Shown: positions 25,819 to 35,195, numbered from the stretch's first letter. The stretch: DNA of 64,000 bases from Candidatus Dechloromonas phosphorivorans (GCA_016721185.1 JADKIP010000012.1:558001-622000); one strand, 5' to 3'. Numbers and translations: made by a program. The notes: generated by a model from the sequence alone, not told the origin.

Positions 25819-26274
25819 ATGAACGACGCCGACGCCATCCAATCGATCGTCAAGCAGCTGCTTGAATCGCAGAAGTACGCCGTATTGGCCACGGACAACC
25901 GTGGTCAGCCCTACACCAGCCTGATGGCGTTTTCAGTAACCGAGGATCTGCAATCGTTCTTGCTGATGACCGAGCGTGGCCGCCTCAAGTACGAGAACCT
26001 GATGACCAATCCCCGGGTGGCGATTTTTATCGACAACCGGGAAAACATTGGCAGCGATCTCGACGAAGCCATTGCGATCACCGCCAAAGGCGTTGCCGAA
26101 GAAGTGCTGGGCGAGGAATGCAGCGACTGCCGGGCGTTTTGTCTGGCCAGGCACCCTGCCCTGCAGGCATTTGCCGCCTCGCCGACCTGCGCCTTGATCC
26201 GCATCAGGATCAAATCCTATGTCGTGGTCAGGCGCTTTCAGGAAGTGACGGAATGGCGAATCGGCGAGGCATGA
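25819..26274 (+). CDS. Pyridoxamine 5'-phosphate oxidase-like flavin protein
   Basis: A 151-residue split-barrel protein of the PNPOx/HugZ-like superfamily: YAVLATDNRGQPYTSLMAFSVTEDL, LTMTERGRLKYENLMTNPRVAIFIDNR-type core and a C-terminal IRIRIKSYVVV strand. Such proteins bind FMN, F420 or haem. It starts 12 bases after the LOV gene and is likely co-transcribed, so a flavin-related function in light sensing is conceivable but not shown. Confidence 0.75.
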   Translation: MNDADAIQSIVKQLLESQKYAVLATDNRGQPYTSLMAFSVTEDLQSFLLMTERGRLKYENLMTNPRVAIFIDNRENIGSDLDEAIAITAKGVAEEVLGEECSDCRAFCLARHPALQAFAASPTCALIRIRIKSYVVVRRFQEVTEWRIGEA

Positions 26275-26334
26275 GCAGGAAGCGGACGATTGAGCCGGAA
26301 CTGACCAGGCTGCTAGCGCACGCCAAGGTTGCCC

Positions 26335-26988
26335 ATGCTTGAAATCGAGGGTCTATCGCGCCAATTCAATGGCCGGCCGGTGTTGCAGCAGGTTTCGCTG
26401 AGCTTGAAGGCCGGCGAATATGTCGCGATTGTCGGTGAATCCGGGGTGGGTAAATCGACGCTGCTCAATCTGATTGCCGGTCTGGATCGACCCGACGGCG
26501 GTCGGCTTGTCCTGGACGGCATCGCTTACGCCGGGCTGGATGAGGATGCGCTGACCCGTCTGCGGCGCGACAAACTCGGCTTTGTCTTTCAGGCTTTTCA
26601 TGTCTTGCCGCATCTGACGGTGCGTCAGAATGTCGCCTTGCCGCTGTGGTTGCAGGGCCGGCAAGGCGCCAGTGCCGACGAGCCGGCGCAGCAGTTGCTC
26701 GATGCCGTGGGGCTGGGGGAGCGGGCGGCGAGTTGGCCACGCGAGCTTTCCGGGGGAGAGATGCAGCGGGTGGCGATTGCCCGCGCTTTGGTGCATCGGC
26801 CGCGCCTGGTGCTGGCCGACGAACCGACCGGCAATCTCGACCCGGCGAACGGCGCCAAGGTGCTGGCACTGCTCGCCGAGCGCATCCGTCAGGCCGGGGC
26901 CATCGGCATTCTCGTTACTCACTCGCTGGAGGCTGCAGCGACGGCAGATCGCGTCCTGCGCCTGACCACTAACGGATTGCAGGCGTGA
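26335..26988 (+). CDS. ABC transporter ATP-binding protein (LolD/MacB type)
   Basis: A 217-residue nucleotide-binding subunit. Walker A GESGVGKST is near residues 36-44, Q-loop near residue 86, signature LSGGEMQRVAIARAL, Walker B LVLADEPTGNLD and a terminal THSLEAA switch. This set, with GNLD, marks the MacB/LolD/FtsE-type family that works with FtsX-like permeases. The permease gene follows with a 4-base overlap (GTGA). Confidence 0.9.
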   Translation: MLEIEGLSRQFNGRPVLQQVSLSLKAGEYVAIVGESGVGKSTLLNLIAGLDRPDGGRLVLDGIAYAGLDEDALTRLRRDKLGFVFQAFHVLPHLTVRQNVALPLWLQGRQGASADEPAQQLLDAVGLGERAASWPRELSGGEMQRVAIARALVHRPRLVLADEPTGNLDPANGAKVLALLAERIRQAGAIGILVTHSLEAAATADRVLRLTTNGLQA

Positions 26989-29489
26989 TATTAGCGCCGG
27001 TTTTTCTCGGTTCGCTGGCCCGGCGACGGATGGCGACGCTGTTTTCATTTATCGCCATCGTTCTTGGCGTGGCGCTGGGGATGGCGGTTCAGGCCGTGCA
27101 TGAAGCGGCCTTGAGCGAATTTGGGCGGGGCTTGCGGGCAATGGTCGGTGAGGCTGATCTGCAAGTGGTCGGGCCGCGCGGCGGCTTTGACGAAAATGTC
27201 TATGCGCTGCTCGCCAGCCGCCCGGAGGTGGCCGAAGCCAGCCCGATCCTTGAGCTGCAGGTCAAGCGGGCGGGTTCGGAAGAGAACTTGGAACTGCCGA
27301 GCTTGCAACTGCTCGGCATCGACCTCTTCGCACTCGCGCGCGTAACCCCGGTTTTATTGCCAAAACCGGCGTCGACCGCAGAACGGCTGGCCGCCTTGGC
27401 GGAAGACAGTGTTTTTCTCAGTAGCGCCGCGCAAAGCGCGCTGGGCCGGAAGGCGGGCGACGAGATCGAGTTTCAGGCCGGGACGGCGTACCGGAGTTTC
27501 AAGATTGCCGGTGAGCTTCCCGGAGTCGCCGAAAACCGGCAGCTGGCCGTGATGGATATCGCCGCCGTGCAGTCGCATTTTGGCAAGCTTGGCCGGCTGA
27601 CCCGGATTGACCTGAAGCTGGCCGAGGGCGTGATGCCCGACCAGGCACGCCCGGCATTGCAGGCCATCCTGCCGGCCGGCGTGCTGATCGAAGTGCCGGA
27701 GGCCGCGGCTGATCAGGCCGGCAACCTGTCGCGGGCCTATCGGGTCAATCTGACCCTGCTGGCGGCGATTGCCTTGCTGACCGGCGGCTTTCTCGTTTTT
27801 TCGGCGCAGGCGCTGTCGGTGGTGCGCCGACGCAGTGAATTCGCTTTCTTGCGGGCGCTCGGGCTGGCTCGGCGCAGCCTGTTCGGCTGGCTGCTCGCCG
27901 AGGGCGCCATGGTCGGGTTGGCCGGGGGCATCGTTGGCGTCATGCTCGGGCATGGTTTGGCCTGGGGCGCACTGGCTTTACTCGGCGGTGATCTGGGCGC
28001 CGGGTATTTTTCCGGCTTGAAGCCAACGCTGCAATTTCAGCCGCAAGTGATGGTGATTTATGTCGCGCTCGGCTTGCTCGCGGGGGTTGCCGGGGCATGG
28101 CTGCCGGCCCGCGAAGCCGCCACGGTATCGCCGGCTCAAGCTTTGAAGGCCGGTGACGAAGCGGCCTTGCTCGGCGGCCACGGCCACCCCTGGCTAGGTT
28201 TGGGCTTGCTGCTGGCTAGTCTGGCCGCCTGCGCCATTCCCGCCCAGGATGGGTTGCCGGTGGGCGGCTATCTGGCGGTAGCCTGCCTGCTGGCGGGCGG
28301 CGTCATGTTGCTGCCAGCGCTCGCCGCGGCTATCGCCCGTCTCTTGCCGGATCGCGGCCCGGTGCCGGCCCGTCTGGCCCGGGCCCGGTTGGGTGCCGCG
28401 CCCAGCCATGCCGTCGTTGCCGCGGCGGGGGTGTTGACCAGCGTTGCGCTGGCGGCGGCGATGGCGATCATGGTCGCCTCGTTCCGTGATTCGGTCGATC
28501 AATGGCTTTACCAGTTGCTCCCGGCCGATCTTTATTTGCGTGCCGGGCAGGCGCAGAGCAGCGGCTATCTCGACGAAACCCTGCAAGCCCGAATTTCGGC
28601 AATAAATGGCGTTGACCGCAGCAATTTCACCCGCCACGACAATTTGCGGCTGGCCGCCGGAAAAGCGCCGGTGGCGCTGATCGCCCGCCCGATTGCGGCC
28701 AATGGCAGCGATTTGCCGCTGGTTGGCCCGGTGCGGCAGGGGGAACAGCCGGCAATCTGGATTTCGGAAGCGATGCTGGATATTTATGGCTGGCGGGTTG
28801 GCCAGAAAGTCAGCTTGCCGCTCGCCGGCAAATTGGTTGAGCTGACTGTGGCCGGCGTCTGGCGCGACTATTCACGGCAAACTGGCGCCATCATGATCAA
28901 TCTGGATGACTACCGTCGCTTGACCGGAGATCGGCTGATCAACGATGCGGCAATTGATCTGGCCCCCGGGGCCAATGCCGATCAGGTGGCCGCAGCGTTG
29001 ACCGCGATGGCCGGGCCCGGCGTGCTCGAAATCGCCCGGCCGGGCGAAATCCGGGCGCTCAGTTTGCGGATTTTTGACCGGACGTTTGCGGTGACTTATT
29101 TGCTCGAAGCCGTCGCCATTGCCATCGGTCTGGCCGGCGTGGCGGCCAGTTTTGCCGCGCTGGCCTCGGCGCGTCGCCGGGAGTTCGGCATGCTGCGCCA
29201 TCTCGGCCTGACCCGCCGCCAGATCGGCTGGATGCTGGCCCAGGAAGGCGCGCTGGCCGCCGGCGTTGGGGTGCTGGCCGGCTTGCTGGCGGGGGGCGCG
29301 ATTGGCCTGGTGTTGATCGAGGTGGTCAATCGCCAAAGCTTTCACTGGAGCATGGACTTGCATGTGCCCTGGGCGTCGCTGGCCTTGTTCGCGACCGGGT
29401 TGATTCTGCTGGCCGCGCTGGCCGCTGTCCTCGCCGGCCGTCAGGCCATGCGTCAGGATGCGGTGCTGGCAGTGCGCGAGGACTGGTGA
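26985..29489 (+). CDS. FtsX-like ABC transporter permease
   Basis: An 834-residue permease with two FtsX units. Helices occur at about residues 15-35, 255-400 and 410-490, then 700-825, with two extracytoplasmic domains (about 35-250 and 510-690). The layout and the RRRSEFAFLRALGLARRSL and ARRREFGMLRHLGLTRRQIG coupling helices match the AttF/AttG-like group. The start is a GTG overlapping the ATPase stop. Together with the following AttH/CrtC-like gene this is an att-type module (ATPase, permease, lipocalin-like protein), whose substrates are unknown. Confidence 0.85.
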   Translation: MILAPVFLGSLARRRMATLFSFIAIVLGVALGMAVQAVHEAALSEFGRGLRAMVGEADLQVVGPRGGFDENVYALLASRPEVAEASPILELQVKRAGSEENLELPSLQLLGIDLFALARVTPVLLPKPASTAERLAALAEDSVFLSSAAQSALGRKAGDEIEFQAGTAYRSFKIAGELPGVAENRQLAVMDIAAVQSHFGKLGRLTRIDLKLAEGVMPDQARPALQAILPAGVLIEVPEAAADQAGNLSRAYRVNLTLLAAIALLTGGFLVFSAQALSVVRRRSEFAFLRALGLARRSLFGWLLAEGAMVGLAGGIVGVMLGHGLAWGALALLGGDLGAGYFSGLKPTLQFQPQVMVIYVALGLLAGVAGAWLPAREAATVSPAQALKAGDEAALLGGHGHPWLGLGLLLASLAACAIPAQDGLPVGGYLAVACLLAGGVMLLPALAAAIARLLPDRGPVPARLARARLGAAPSHAVVAAAGVLTSVALAAAMAIMVASFRDSVDQWLYQLLPADLYLRAGQAQSSGYLDETLQARISAINGVDRSNFTRHDNLRLAAGKAPVALIARPIAANGSDLPLVGPVRQGEQPAIWISEAMLDIYGWRVGQKVSLPLAGKLVELTVAGVWRDYSRQTGAIMINLDDYRRLTGDRLINDAAIDLAPGANADQVAAALTAMAGPGVLEIARPGEIRALSLRIFDRTFAVTYLLEAVAIAIGLAGVAASFAALASARRREFGMLRHLGLTRRQIGWMLAQEGALAAGVGVLAGLLAGGAIGLVLIEVVNRQSFHWSMDLHVPWASLALFATGLILLAALAAVLAGRQAMRQDAVLAVREDW
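28611..28622 (+). repeat. GTYGACCGYAGC motif copy
   Basis: Plus-strand copy GTTGACCGCAGC in the permease gene, in the VDRS frame. Confidence 0.7.
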
Positions 29490-30566
29490 TGCAGCGTCGC
29501 GACTTTCTTATCGCGCTGGCGAGTCTGAGCACTTTCAAGGTGGCGGCTCAAGCGGCCGTGCCGTTTGCCCCGGTGTTGCCGGGTCGACCGCTGAGTTTTC
29601 CGGCCGATCACGGCGCGCACCCGGATTTCCGCACCGAATGGTGGTACGCCACCGGTTGGCTGAATTTGCCGGACGGCAGCCCGCTGGGCTTTCAGACCAC
29701 CTTTTTCCGTGTTCGCACCGGCATCGGCGAAAGCAATGCCAGCGCCTTTGCGCCGCGCCAGCTCATTCTTGCCCATGCCGCAATTGCCGATCCGGCGCTC
29801 GGGCGTCTGCGTCACGACGAACGTTCGGCCCGCGTTGGTTTTGGCCGGGCCGGATTCGCCACCGATCAGACCCAAGTCTGGGTCGGCGACTGGCGATTCG
29901 AGCAGCAGGCCGATGGCTACCGGGCCGTGGTGCGGAGCGCCGATTTTGCCTATGCGCTCAAGCTCGTTCCGAACGGCCCGCCGATGCTCAACGGGGATGC
30001 CGGGTTTCAGCACCAAGGCGCCGGATCCGCGTCACGCCAGCTATTACTACAGTCGTCCGCAGCTCAAGGTCGATGGCAGTGTGACGCTGGCTGGGCAGAC
30101 CAAAGCGGTCACCGGGCAGGCCTGGCTTGACCATGAATGGTCGAGCGAACTGCTGGCCCAGGGCGCCCAGGGTTGGGACTGGATCGGGATTAATCTGGCC
30201 GATGGCAGTGCCTTGATGGCTTTCCGGTTGCGCGGCGCGGCTGATTCGGCCATGTGGTCGGCGGCCAGCTTGCGCCAGGCTGACGGCAGCACCCGGACCT
30301 TGCCGCCGGCGGCCGTTGCTTTCGAGCCGCTGCGTTACTGGCGCTCGCCGCGCACCGGCATCACTTATCCGGTGGCATGGCGAGTGCGCATCGAGCAGCG
30401 GATTTTTCAATTGCAAGTGCTGATGGACGATCAGGAACTTGATAGCCGGCGTTCGACCGGGGCGATTTACTGGGAAGGCGCCGTGCGTTTGCTGGCGGCG
30501 GAGCGGGAAGTGGGGAGTGGTTATTTGGAAATGACCGGTTATGGCGAGAAAATACAGCTTGGGTGA
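29489..30566 (+). pseudogene. AttH/CrtC-like lipocalin-fold protein, frameshifted
   Basis: The gene begins at ATG 29489, sharing one base with the permease stop, with a Tat-like start MQRRDFLIALASLS and a clear N-terminal domain (HPDFRTEWWYATGWL, ILAHAAIADP). The reading frame goes wrong at about 30005. The first frame continues as unrelated residues to 30130, whereas the downstream family sequence (PRHASYYYSRPQL, AWLDHEWSS, GWDWIGINL) continues in the next frame to 30566. Removing one T from the TTT at 30005-30007 restores GFSTKAPDPRHASYYYS. The intact protein would be about 359 residues. It may be a true mutation or a sequencing error. Confidence 0.75.
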
Positions 30567-30616
30567 GACAAACAGCCCGTGTGTTTTGATTATTACAAGT
30601 GAATGAGAGATTGAAA

Positions 30617-31108
30617 ATGAAGCAAAACAAACTATGGGTAGTCGGTGCAATGTGTCTTTTCATCGCGGGTACGCCGCTTGCTGCGACTGACCACGCGGCT
30701 CACGGGCATTCACATGAACCGGATACCACCGCCGTGACGCTGCAACTCAATGCGGGCCAGAAATGGGCTACCGATGCGCCTTTGCGTTTGGCAATGGGCA
30801 ATATCCGTCAGGCCATGGCCGGCTCGCTCCACGCCATTCACGAAAACCGCCTGTCGCAGCGCGGCTATGCCGGGCTGGCGAAAAAGGTGGAGAACGAGGT
30901 GGGCAATATTGTGGCCAATTGCAAGCTCGACCCGAAGGCTGACCAGCAATTGCATCTGATTGTGGCCGAACTGCTGGAAGGGGCCGGGCAAATGGCCGGC
31001 AAGACTAAAACCGGCCAGCGTCAGGATGGTGCGGTGCAGGTGATCGGGGCGCTGGAAAAATATGGCCAGTATTTTGCGGATCCCGGCTTCAAGCCGATTG
31101 AGCATTGA
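30617..31108 (+). CDS. DnrO-like periplasmic protein
   Basis: A 163-residue secreted protein. The signal peptide LWVVGAMCLFIAGTPLAA is cleaved near AATDH, and a His-rich segment (DHAAHGHSHEPD) follows. The main domain is helical (LQLNAGQKWATDAPLRLAMGNIRQAM... HLIVAELLEGAGQM), a pattern seen in proteins annotated DnrO-like in betaproteobacteria. The function is not known to me. The histidines suggest metal binding, an inference. The ATG at 30617 is preferred over a GTG at 30599. Confidence 0.7.
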   Translation: MKQNKLWVVGAMCLFIAGTPLAATDHAAHGHSHEPDTTAVTLQLNAGQKWATDAPLRLAMGNIRQAMAGSLHAIHENRLSQRGYAGLAKKVENEVGNIVANCKLDPKADQQLHLIVAELLEGAGQMAGKTKTGQRQDGAVQVIGALEKYGQYFADPGFKPIEH

Positions 31109-31127
31109 TTGGCTCCGATTGAACCTA

Positions 31128-31364
31128 TCAGCGCGCCGCCCGTGCAACGGCGTTACGCAGACGTGCGATGGTTTCCTCAACCTTGGCATTTTTTGAAACT
31201 TCAAGACCGATATTGCGGGCAATGGCATTGACCTTGGCGGGATTGAGCGGAATACCGCCGCGGTCAACCGCAACAATCAGCCGACGAGCCTGCTCAATAT
31301 CTGAAAGAGGCACTTTTTTGGCTGAAAACAGGCTTTTAAGCCAGCTAACTATGACATTGCGCAT
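31128..31364 (-). CDS. Small hypothetical protein
   Basis: A 78-residue basic protein, MRNVIVSWLKSLFSAKK then two predicted helices (DIEQARRLIVAVDRGG and AKVNAIARNIGLEVS..) and ETIARLRNAVARAAR. It resembles short proteins found in betaproteobacteria, but I do not recognise a family. It is divergent from the deformylase gene. ATGs at 31376 and 31388 are alternative starts. Function is unknown. Confidence 0.5.
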   Translation of the reverse strand: MRNVIVSWLKSLFSAKKVPLSDIEQARRLIVAVDRGGIPLNPAKVNAIARNIGLEVSKNAKVEETIARLRNAVARAAR

Positions 31365-31412
31365 GCCGTATCCCATAAACTTGCCCATCGTCGAAATCAC
31401 AAGGATACCTTG

Positions 31413-32633
31413 ATGGCTGTCAGAACAATTCTTCGCATGGGTGACCCGCGCTTGCTTGAGCATGCCCGACCTGTCACCGACTTCGAGACACCGGCGCTGC
31501 AAGCCTTGATCGAGGATATGTTCGACACGATGGCCGAAGCCGGCGGGGTTGGCCTGGCCGCGCCGCAGATTGGCGTTGGTTTGCAGGTCGTGATTTTCGG
31601 CTTTGAGAAAAGCGAGCGCTACCCGGATGCCGAGGCCGTGCCACAAACCATCCTGATCAACCCGAAGATCACGCCGCTGGGTGACGAGGAAGCACTCGAC
31701 TGGGAAGGCTGCTTGTCGGTGCCCGGCCTGCGCGGCGAAGTGCCGCGTTTTTCGCGGATTCGCTATCAGGGCTTTGATCCTTCCGGCGAGCCGATTGATC
31801 GCACGGTTTCAGGCTTTCATGCGCGGGTTGTGCAGCACGAATGCGATCATTTGATCGGCACGCTGTACCCGATGCGGATGCGTGATTTATCGCACTTTGG
31901 CTTTACCGATGTACTTTTCCCGGCAACCAAAGCCGCCGAGCCTGACCTGGAGGATGCTGAAATGGAAAGTCTGTTACCCGCCATTGAGCTCGAAAGTGCT
32001 GAAAATCCGCGCTATTCGGTGATCTGGCTGCATGGCCTGGGGGCGGATGGTTCGGATTTTGTGCCGGTGGTGCCGGAGTTGGGGCTGGATGACGCACCCG
32101 GCGTCCGCTTCATCTTTCCACATGCGCCGGAAATTCGTGTCACCTGCAACAACGGTTACATCATGCCGGCCTGGTACGACATCATTTCGCTGGAAAGCAC
32201 CAGCCGCCAGGTCGATGAGGTCGGCCTGCTGGCTTCGCGGGAGGCGATTCGTCACCTGATTACCCGCGAAAACAAGCGCGGCATTCCCAGTGAAAGAATC
32301 TTCCTCGCCGGTTTCTCGCAAGGGGGCGCCGTTGCTTACACCACTGCGCTGACGCACCCCGAACCCTTGGCTGGCGTGATTGCCTTGTCGACTTATTTGC
32401 CCTCGGTGGAACTGGTTTCCCGCGAGTTGACCGCAGCCAATCGGGCGATCCCGATTTTTGCCGGGCATGGCACCGAGGATGATGTGGTTTCCCCCGAACT
32501 CGGAATTTTTGCCCGCGATTTTCTGATCCGCCATGATTACCGGGTCGATTGGCATGAATATCCGATGCCGCATTCGGTTTGTATCGAGGAAGTGCAGGCG
32601 ATTGGCCAATGGCTCAGGCGTCGACTGGCGTGA
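31413..32633 (+). CDS. Peptide deformylase fused to carboxylesterase/phospholipase-like hydrolase
   Basis: One 406-residue open reading frame holds two enzymes. Residues 1-175 are a peptide deformylase with all three metal/active-site motifs: GGVGLAAPQIG, EGCLSVPG and QHECDHLIG. Residues about 188-406 are an alpha/beta hydrolase of the carboxylesterase/phospholipase group with GFSQGGAVA (nucleophile Ser), GTEDDVV (Asp) and PMPHSV (His). The joint reads EPDLEDAE followed by an internal Met at 31962, which has a GGAGG seven bases upstream. The second enzyme could therefore also be made alone. In most bacteria these are separate genes. Confidence 0.85.
   Translation: MAVRTILRMGDPRLLEHARPVTDFETPALQALIEDMFDTMAEAGGVGLAAPQIGVGLQVVIFGFEKSERYPDAEAVPQTILINPKITPLGDEEALDWEGCLSVPGLRGEVPRFSRIRYQGFDPSGEPIDRTVSGFHARVVQHECDHLIGTLYPMRMRDLSHFGFTDVLFPATKAAEPDLEDAEMESLLPAIELESAENPRYSVIWLHGLGADGSDFVPVVPELGLDDAPGVRFIFPHAPEIRVTCNNGYIMPAWYDIISLESTSRQVDEVGLLASREAIRHLITRENKRGIPSERIFLAGFSQGGAVAYTTALTHPEPLAGVIALSTYLPSVELVSRELTAANRAIPIFAGHGTEDDVVSPELGIFARDFLIRHDYRVDWHEYPMPHSVCIEEVQAIGQWLRRRLA
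32426..32437 (+). repeat. GTYGACCGYAGC motif copy
   Basis: Plus-strand copy GTTGACCGCAGC in the esterase half of the deformylase fusion. Confidence 0.7.
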
Positions 32634-33241
32634 GCGATGTGGTGATGAGTCGGGCCGAGTTGGGCCAGACCGAGCTGCCGGTTTATGCCGGCATTCAGCT
32701 CGACCGGATCAGCCTGGTCATCTCGGAAAGCTTGGCCGAAGAGGCGCTGGCTGCCTTGATCGCGGCTGATGCGATCGGTTTCGATACCGAATCGAAGCCG
32801 ACCTTTCTCAAGGGCGAAGTATCGACCGGGCCGCATCTGGTCCAACTGGCGACCGACAGCAAAGCCTACCTGTTTCCTGTCGCGCCGCGCTACGACACGC
32901 GCGCCTTGAAAGCGGTTCTGGAGTCGCCCAAGGTACTGAAAATCGGCTTTGGGCTGGGCAACGACCATAGCGTGCTGAAATCAAGGCTCGATATTGCCGC
33001 CAGTAATGTGCTTGACCTCGGCGAAGTGCTGCGCGGGCCGGGGCATCGCGGGACAGTTGGCGCGAAAGTGGCGGTGGCGCACTTCTTTGGTCAGAAACTG
33101 CAGAAATCGAAAAAAATCGGCACCAGCAACTGGTCGAACGCACATTTATCCGAGCGTCAATTGCTCTATGCCGCCAATGACGCACACGTCGCCCTGATGC
33201 TCTACCGTGCCTGGTTGCGGACCCAACCGACGGCGGGCTGA
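32609..33241 (+). CDS. 3'-5' exonuclease family protein (RNase D/DnaQ-like)
   Basis: About 210 residues with an RNase D-type exonuclease fold: IGFDTESKP carries the first DxE motif near residue 50, KIGFGLGNDHSVL the second acidic motif, and the third region LLYAANDAHVALMLY holds the Y-x3-D pattern. Substrate (RNA or DNA) is unknown. The start is uncertain: ATG 32609, GTG 32630 (4-base overlap with the preceding stop) or ATG 32645. Translational coupling to the esterase half is likely. Confidence 0.75.
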   Translation: MAQASTGVSDVVMSRAELGQTELPVYAGIQLDRISLVISESLAEEALAALIAADAIGFDTESKPTFLKGEVSTGPHLVQLATDSKAYLFPVAPRYDTRALKAVLESPKVLKIGFGLGNDHSVLKSRLDIAASNVLDLGEVLRGPGHRGTVGAKVAVAHFFGQKLQKSKKIGTSNWSNAHLSERQLLYAANDAHVALMLYRAWLRTQPTAG

Positions 33242-33283
33242 TGCGCCGCTTTTTTCATCATTTTGTTCAGGAAATAACGCCTT

Positions 33284-33928
33284 ATGGCTGAGCTCGTTCC
33301 CCACCTCTCCCTCCTTGAAACCCGCGTCCTTGGCACCTTGGTCGAGAAGCAGCGCACGGTGCCGGATACCTATCCGCTGTCGCTCAATACGCTACTCGCC
33401 GGGTGCAATCAGAAAACCAGTCGCAATCCGGTGATGGAGGCCAACGAGGCGGAGATTTTGCAGGCGATTGATGCCTTGAAGGAACTGGGGCTGGTTTGCG
33501 AAGTCAGCGGTAGCCGGGTCGTACGCTTTGCGCACGATCTGGAAAAAGTGCTGGGTGTGCCCCGGCAGGCTTCAGCCTTGCTGACGGTCCTGCTGCTGCG
33601 CGGCCCGCAAACCGCGGGCGAATTACGCTTGAACTGCGAGCGGCTGCATAAATTCGCCGATATTTCCTCAGTGGAGGCGTTTCTCGACGAACTGGCCTGC
33701 CGCACGGAAGGCGGCCTGGTGGTGGAGTTGCCGCGGTTGCCGGGGTCCAGGGAAAATCGCTGGGCGCACCTGCTGAGCGGGCCGGTATCTATCGAGGCGC
33801 CGGCTGGCGGGCGAAGTGTTGTGGGCGGTTCAAGTCAGGAGATGGAACAACTGCGAGCGCGGGTGGATGCGCTGGAGTCCGAGGTCAGCGAGCTGCGAGC
33901 CATGCTCGTCGAGCAGGCCAACCGCTAA
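33284..33928 (+). CDS. YceH family protein (DUF480)
   Basis: A 214-residue protein starting LSLLETRVLGTLVEKQRTVPDTYPLSLN, the signature of the YceH/DUF480 family of two winged-helix domains. A C-terminal coiled-coil (EMEQLRARVDALESEVSELRAML) follows. The role is not established. It converges with a diguanylate cyclase gene whose end is only 3 bases away. Confidence 0.9.
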   Translation: MAELVPHLSLLETRVLGTLVEKQRTVPDTYPLSLNTLLAGCNQKTSRNPVMEANEAEILQAIDALKELGLVCEVSGSRVVRFAHDLEKVLGVPRQASALLTVLLLRGPQTAGELRLNCERLHKFADISSVEAFLDELACRTEGGLVVELPRLPGSRENRWAHLLSGPVSIEAPAGGRSVVGGSSQEMEQLRARVDALESEVSELRAMLVEQANR

Positions 33929-33931
33929 ATC

Positions 33932-34891
33932 CTAACGGCAGGCCAGCTTGATCTGGTTGCGGCCGGCGCGCTTGGCCGCATAGAGCCCGGTATCAGCCGC
34001 TTGCAGGAGTTTTAGCGGTGTGTCGTGGGTGCTCGGTTGAATGGTGGCCACGCCGAAGCTGCAGGAAACCAGGCCACCAACACCTTTTTGATGCGGAATG
34101 CAGAGTTCGCGCGCCGAGCGCCGCATGCGTTCAGCCACGGCATGGGCGCCATCACTATCGGTGCCGGGCAAGATCGCGGCAAATTCTTCGCCGCCGTAGC
34201 GGGCGACCATGTCCTCAACGCGAAACAGTGACTCGTTCAATGAAGTGGCAATTGCCTTGAGACAGGCATCGCCCGCCTGATGGCTGTATATGTCGTTGAA
34301 TTGCTTGAAGAAATCGACGTCACTAATGACGATGCTCAGCGGGCTTTCGGTACGGATGCAGCGTTTCCATTCGGCAGCCAGGGTTTCATCGAAATAGCGT
34401 CGATTGGGAATATTGGTCAGGCCATCGAGCCGGGAAATTTCCTTGAGTTGGCGATGGGCTTCGTGAATTTCCTGCTGCATGCTGACGATGCGCAGCATGG
34501 AGCGCACCTTGGCGAGCAGGACGATTTCAGAAACGGGCTTGTAAAGAAAGTCGTCGCCACCGGCCAGAATGCCGCGCGCCAGCACTTCTTCATCCATCAC
34601 GGCGGAAAGGAAGACAATCGGCGTCCAACTGGCGAAGCCATCCTGTTCGTTCGTGCATTCCCAGTGGCGCATATCGCGGGCCAGCGCCAAGCTGTCCGTA
34701 TCGTGCAGGCTGATGTCGAGCAGAACCAGGCTGGGCGGGCGCTCGCGGAAGAGCCGCATGGCCTGCGCGCCATCACCGGCCGCGATGGCTTGAATTTCCG
34801 GTAGTTGGGACAGGCACTCGCACAGTTGGGTGCGGTTGTTAGCGGAAGGATCGACAACGAGGACGGTGTGTTTAAAGCGGTCGAATGTCAC
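33932..34891 (-). CDS. Response regulator with GGDEF diguanylate cyclase domain
   Basis: A 319-residue PleD/WspR-like protein. The receiver domain (residues 8-135) has the phospho-acceptor in LVLLDISLHDTD and the conserved YKPV lysine. The GGDEF domain (150-319) has the active-site motif GGEEF and LDGLTNIPNRRYFDE at its start. It synthesises c-di-GMP when phosphorylated; the partner kinase is not nearby. The start is a GTG at 34891. No RxxD inhibitory site is seen upstream of GGEEF. Confidence 0.9.
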   Translation of the reverse strand: MTFDRFKHTVLVVDPSANNRTQLCECLSQLPEIQAIAAGDGAQAMRLFRERPPSLVLLDISLHDTDSLALARDMRHWECTNEQDGFASWTPIVFLSAVMDEEVLARGILAGGDDFLYKPVSEIVLLAKVRSMLRIVSMQQEIHEAHRQLKEISRLDGLTNIPNRRYFDETLAAEWKRCIRTESPLSIVISDVDFFKQFNDIYSHQAGDACLKAIATSLNESLFRVEDMVARYGGEEFAAILPGTDSDGAHAVAERMRRSARELCIPHQKGVGGLVSCSFGVATIQPSTHDTPLKLLQAADTGLYAAKRAGRNQIKLACR

Positions 34892-35006
34892 CTGAATCAG
34901 TTTCCGTTTTCATAAGGCGGCTGTGATGCTTGAAGTTCTCAAACATCATAGCACTTCGCTAGCTTCTCGCTGACCGCGCCTGACGAATCGATGATTCGAC
35001 CCGCAA

Positions 35007-35195
35007 TTAATGCGTCGACGGGGCTTCCGTCACCTTCTCCGCAGGCTCAGGCCGGTCGGCAAAGTAGCCGCAAAGCGGACAAATGCGCCCCGCCGGGCAG
35101 GCATGTTCCCGGGCGCATTCGGCTTGGGTTTCATCGGTGAGGACCATTTCGCGAACGGCGTCACAACGGGCGATGGGGGAATCAAAGACTGACAT
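35007..35195 (-). CDS. Small Cys-rich protein
   Basis: A 62-residue protein with the motif CAREHACPAGRICPLCGYF, four cysteines in about 14 residues, suggesting a zinc or Fe-S knuckle. A GGGAG sequence seven bases before the ATG supports translation. It has no recognisable family. The remaining ends are low-complexity (EPAEKVTEAPSTH). Confidence 0.45.
   Translation of the reverse strand: MSVFDSPIARCDAVREMVLTDETQAECAREHACPAGRICPLCGYFADRPEPAEKVTEAPSTH

Noticed and set aside
26271..26342. 23-residue reading between the PNPOx-like and ABC ATPase genes
   Set aside because: Very short with no ribosome-binding support; treated as leader sequence.
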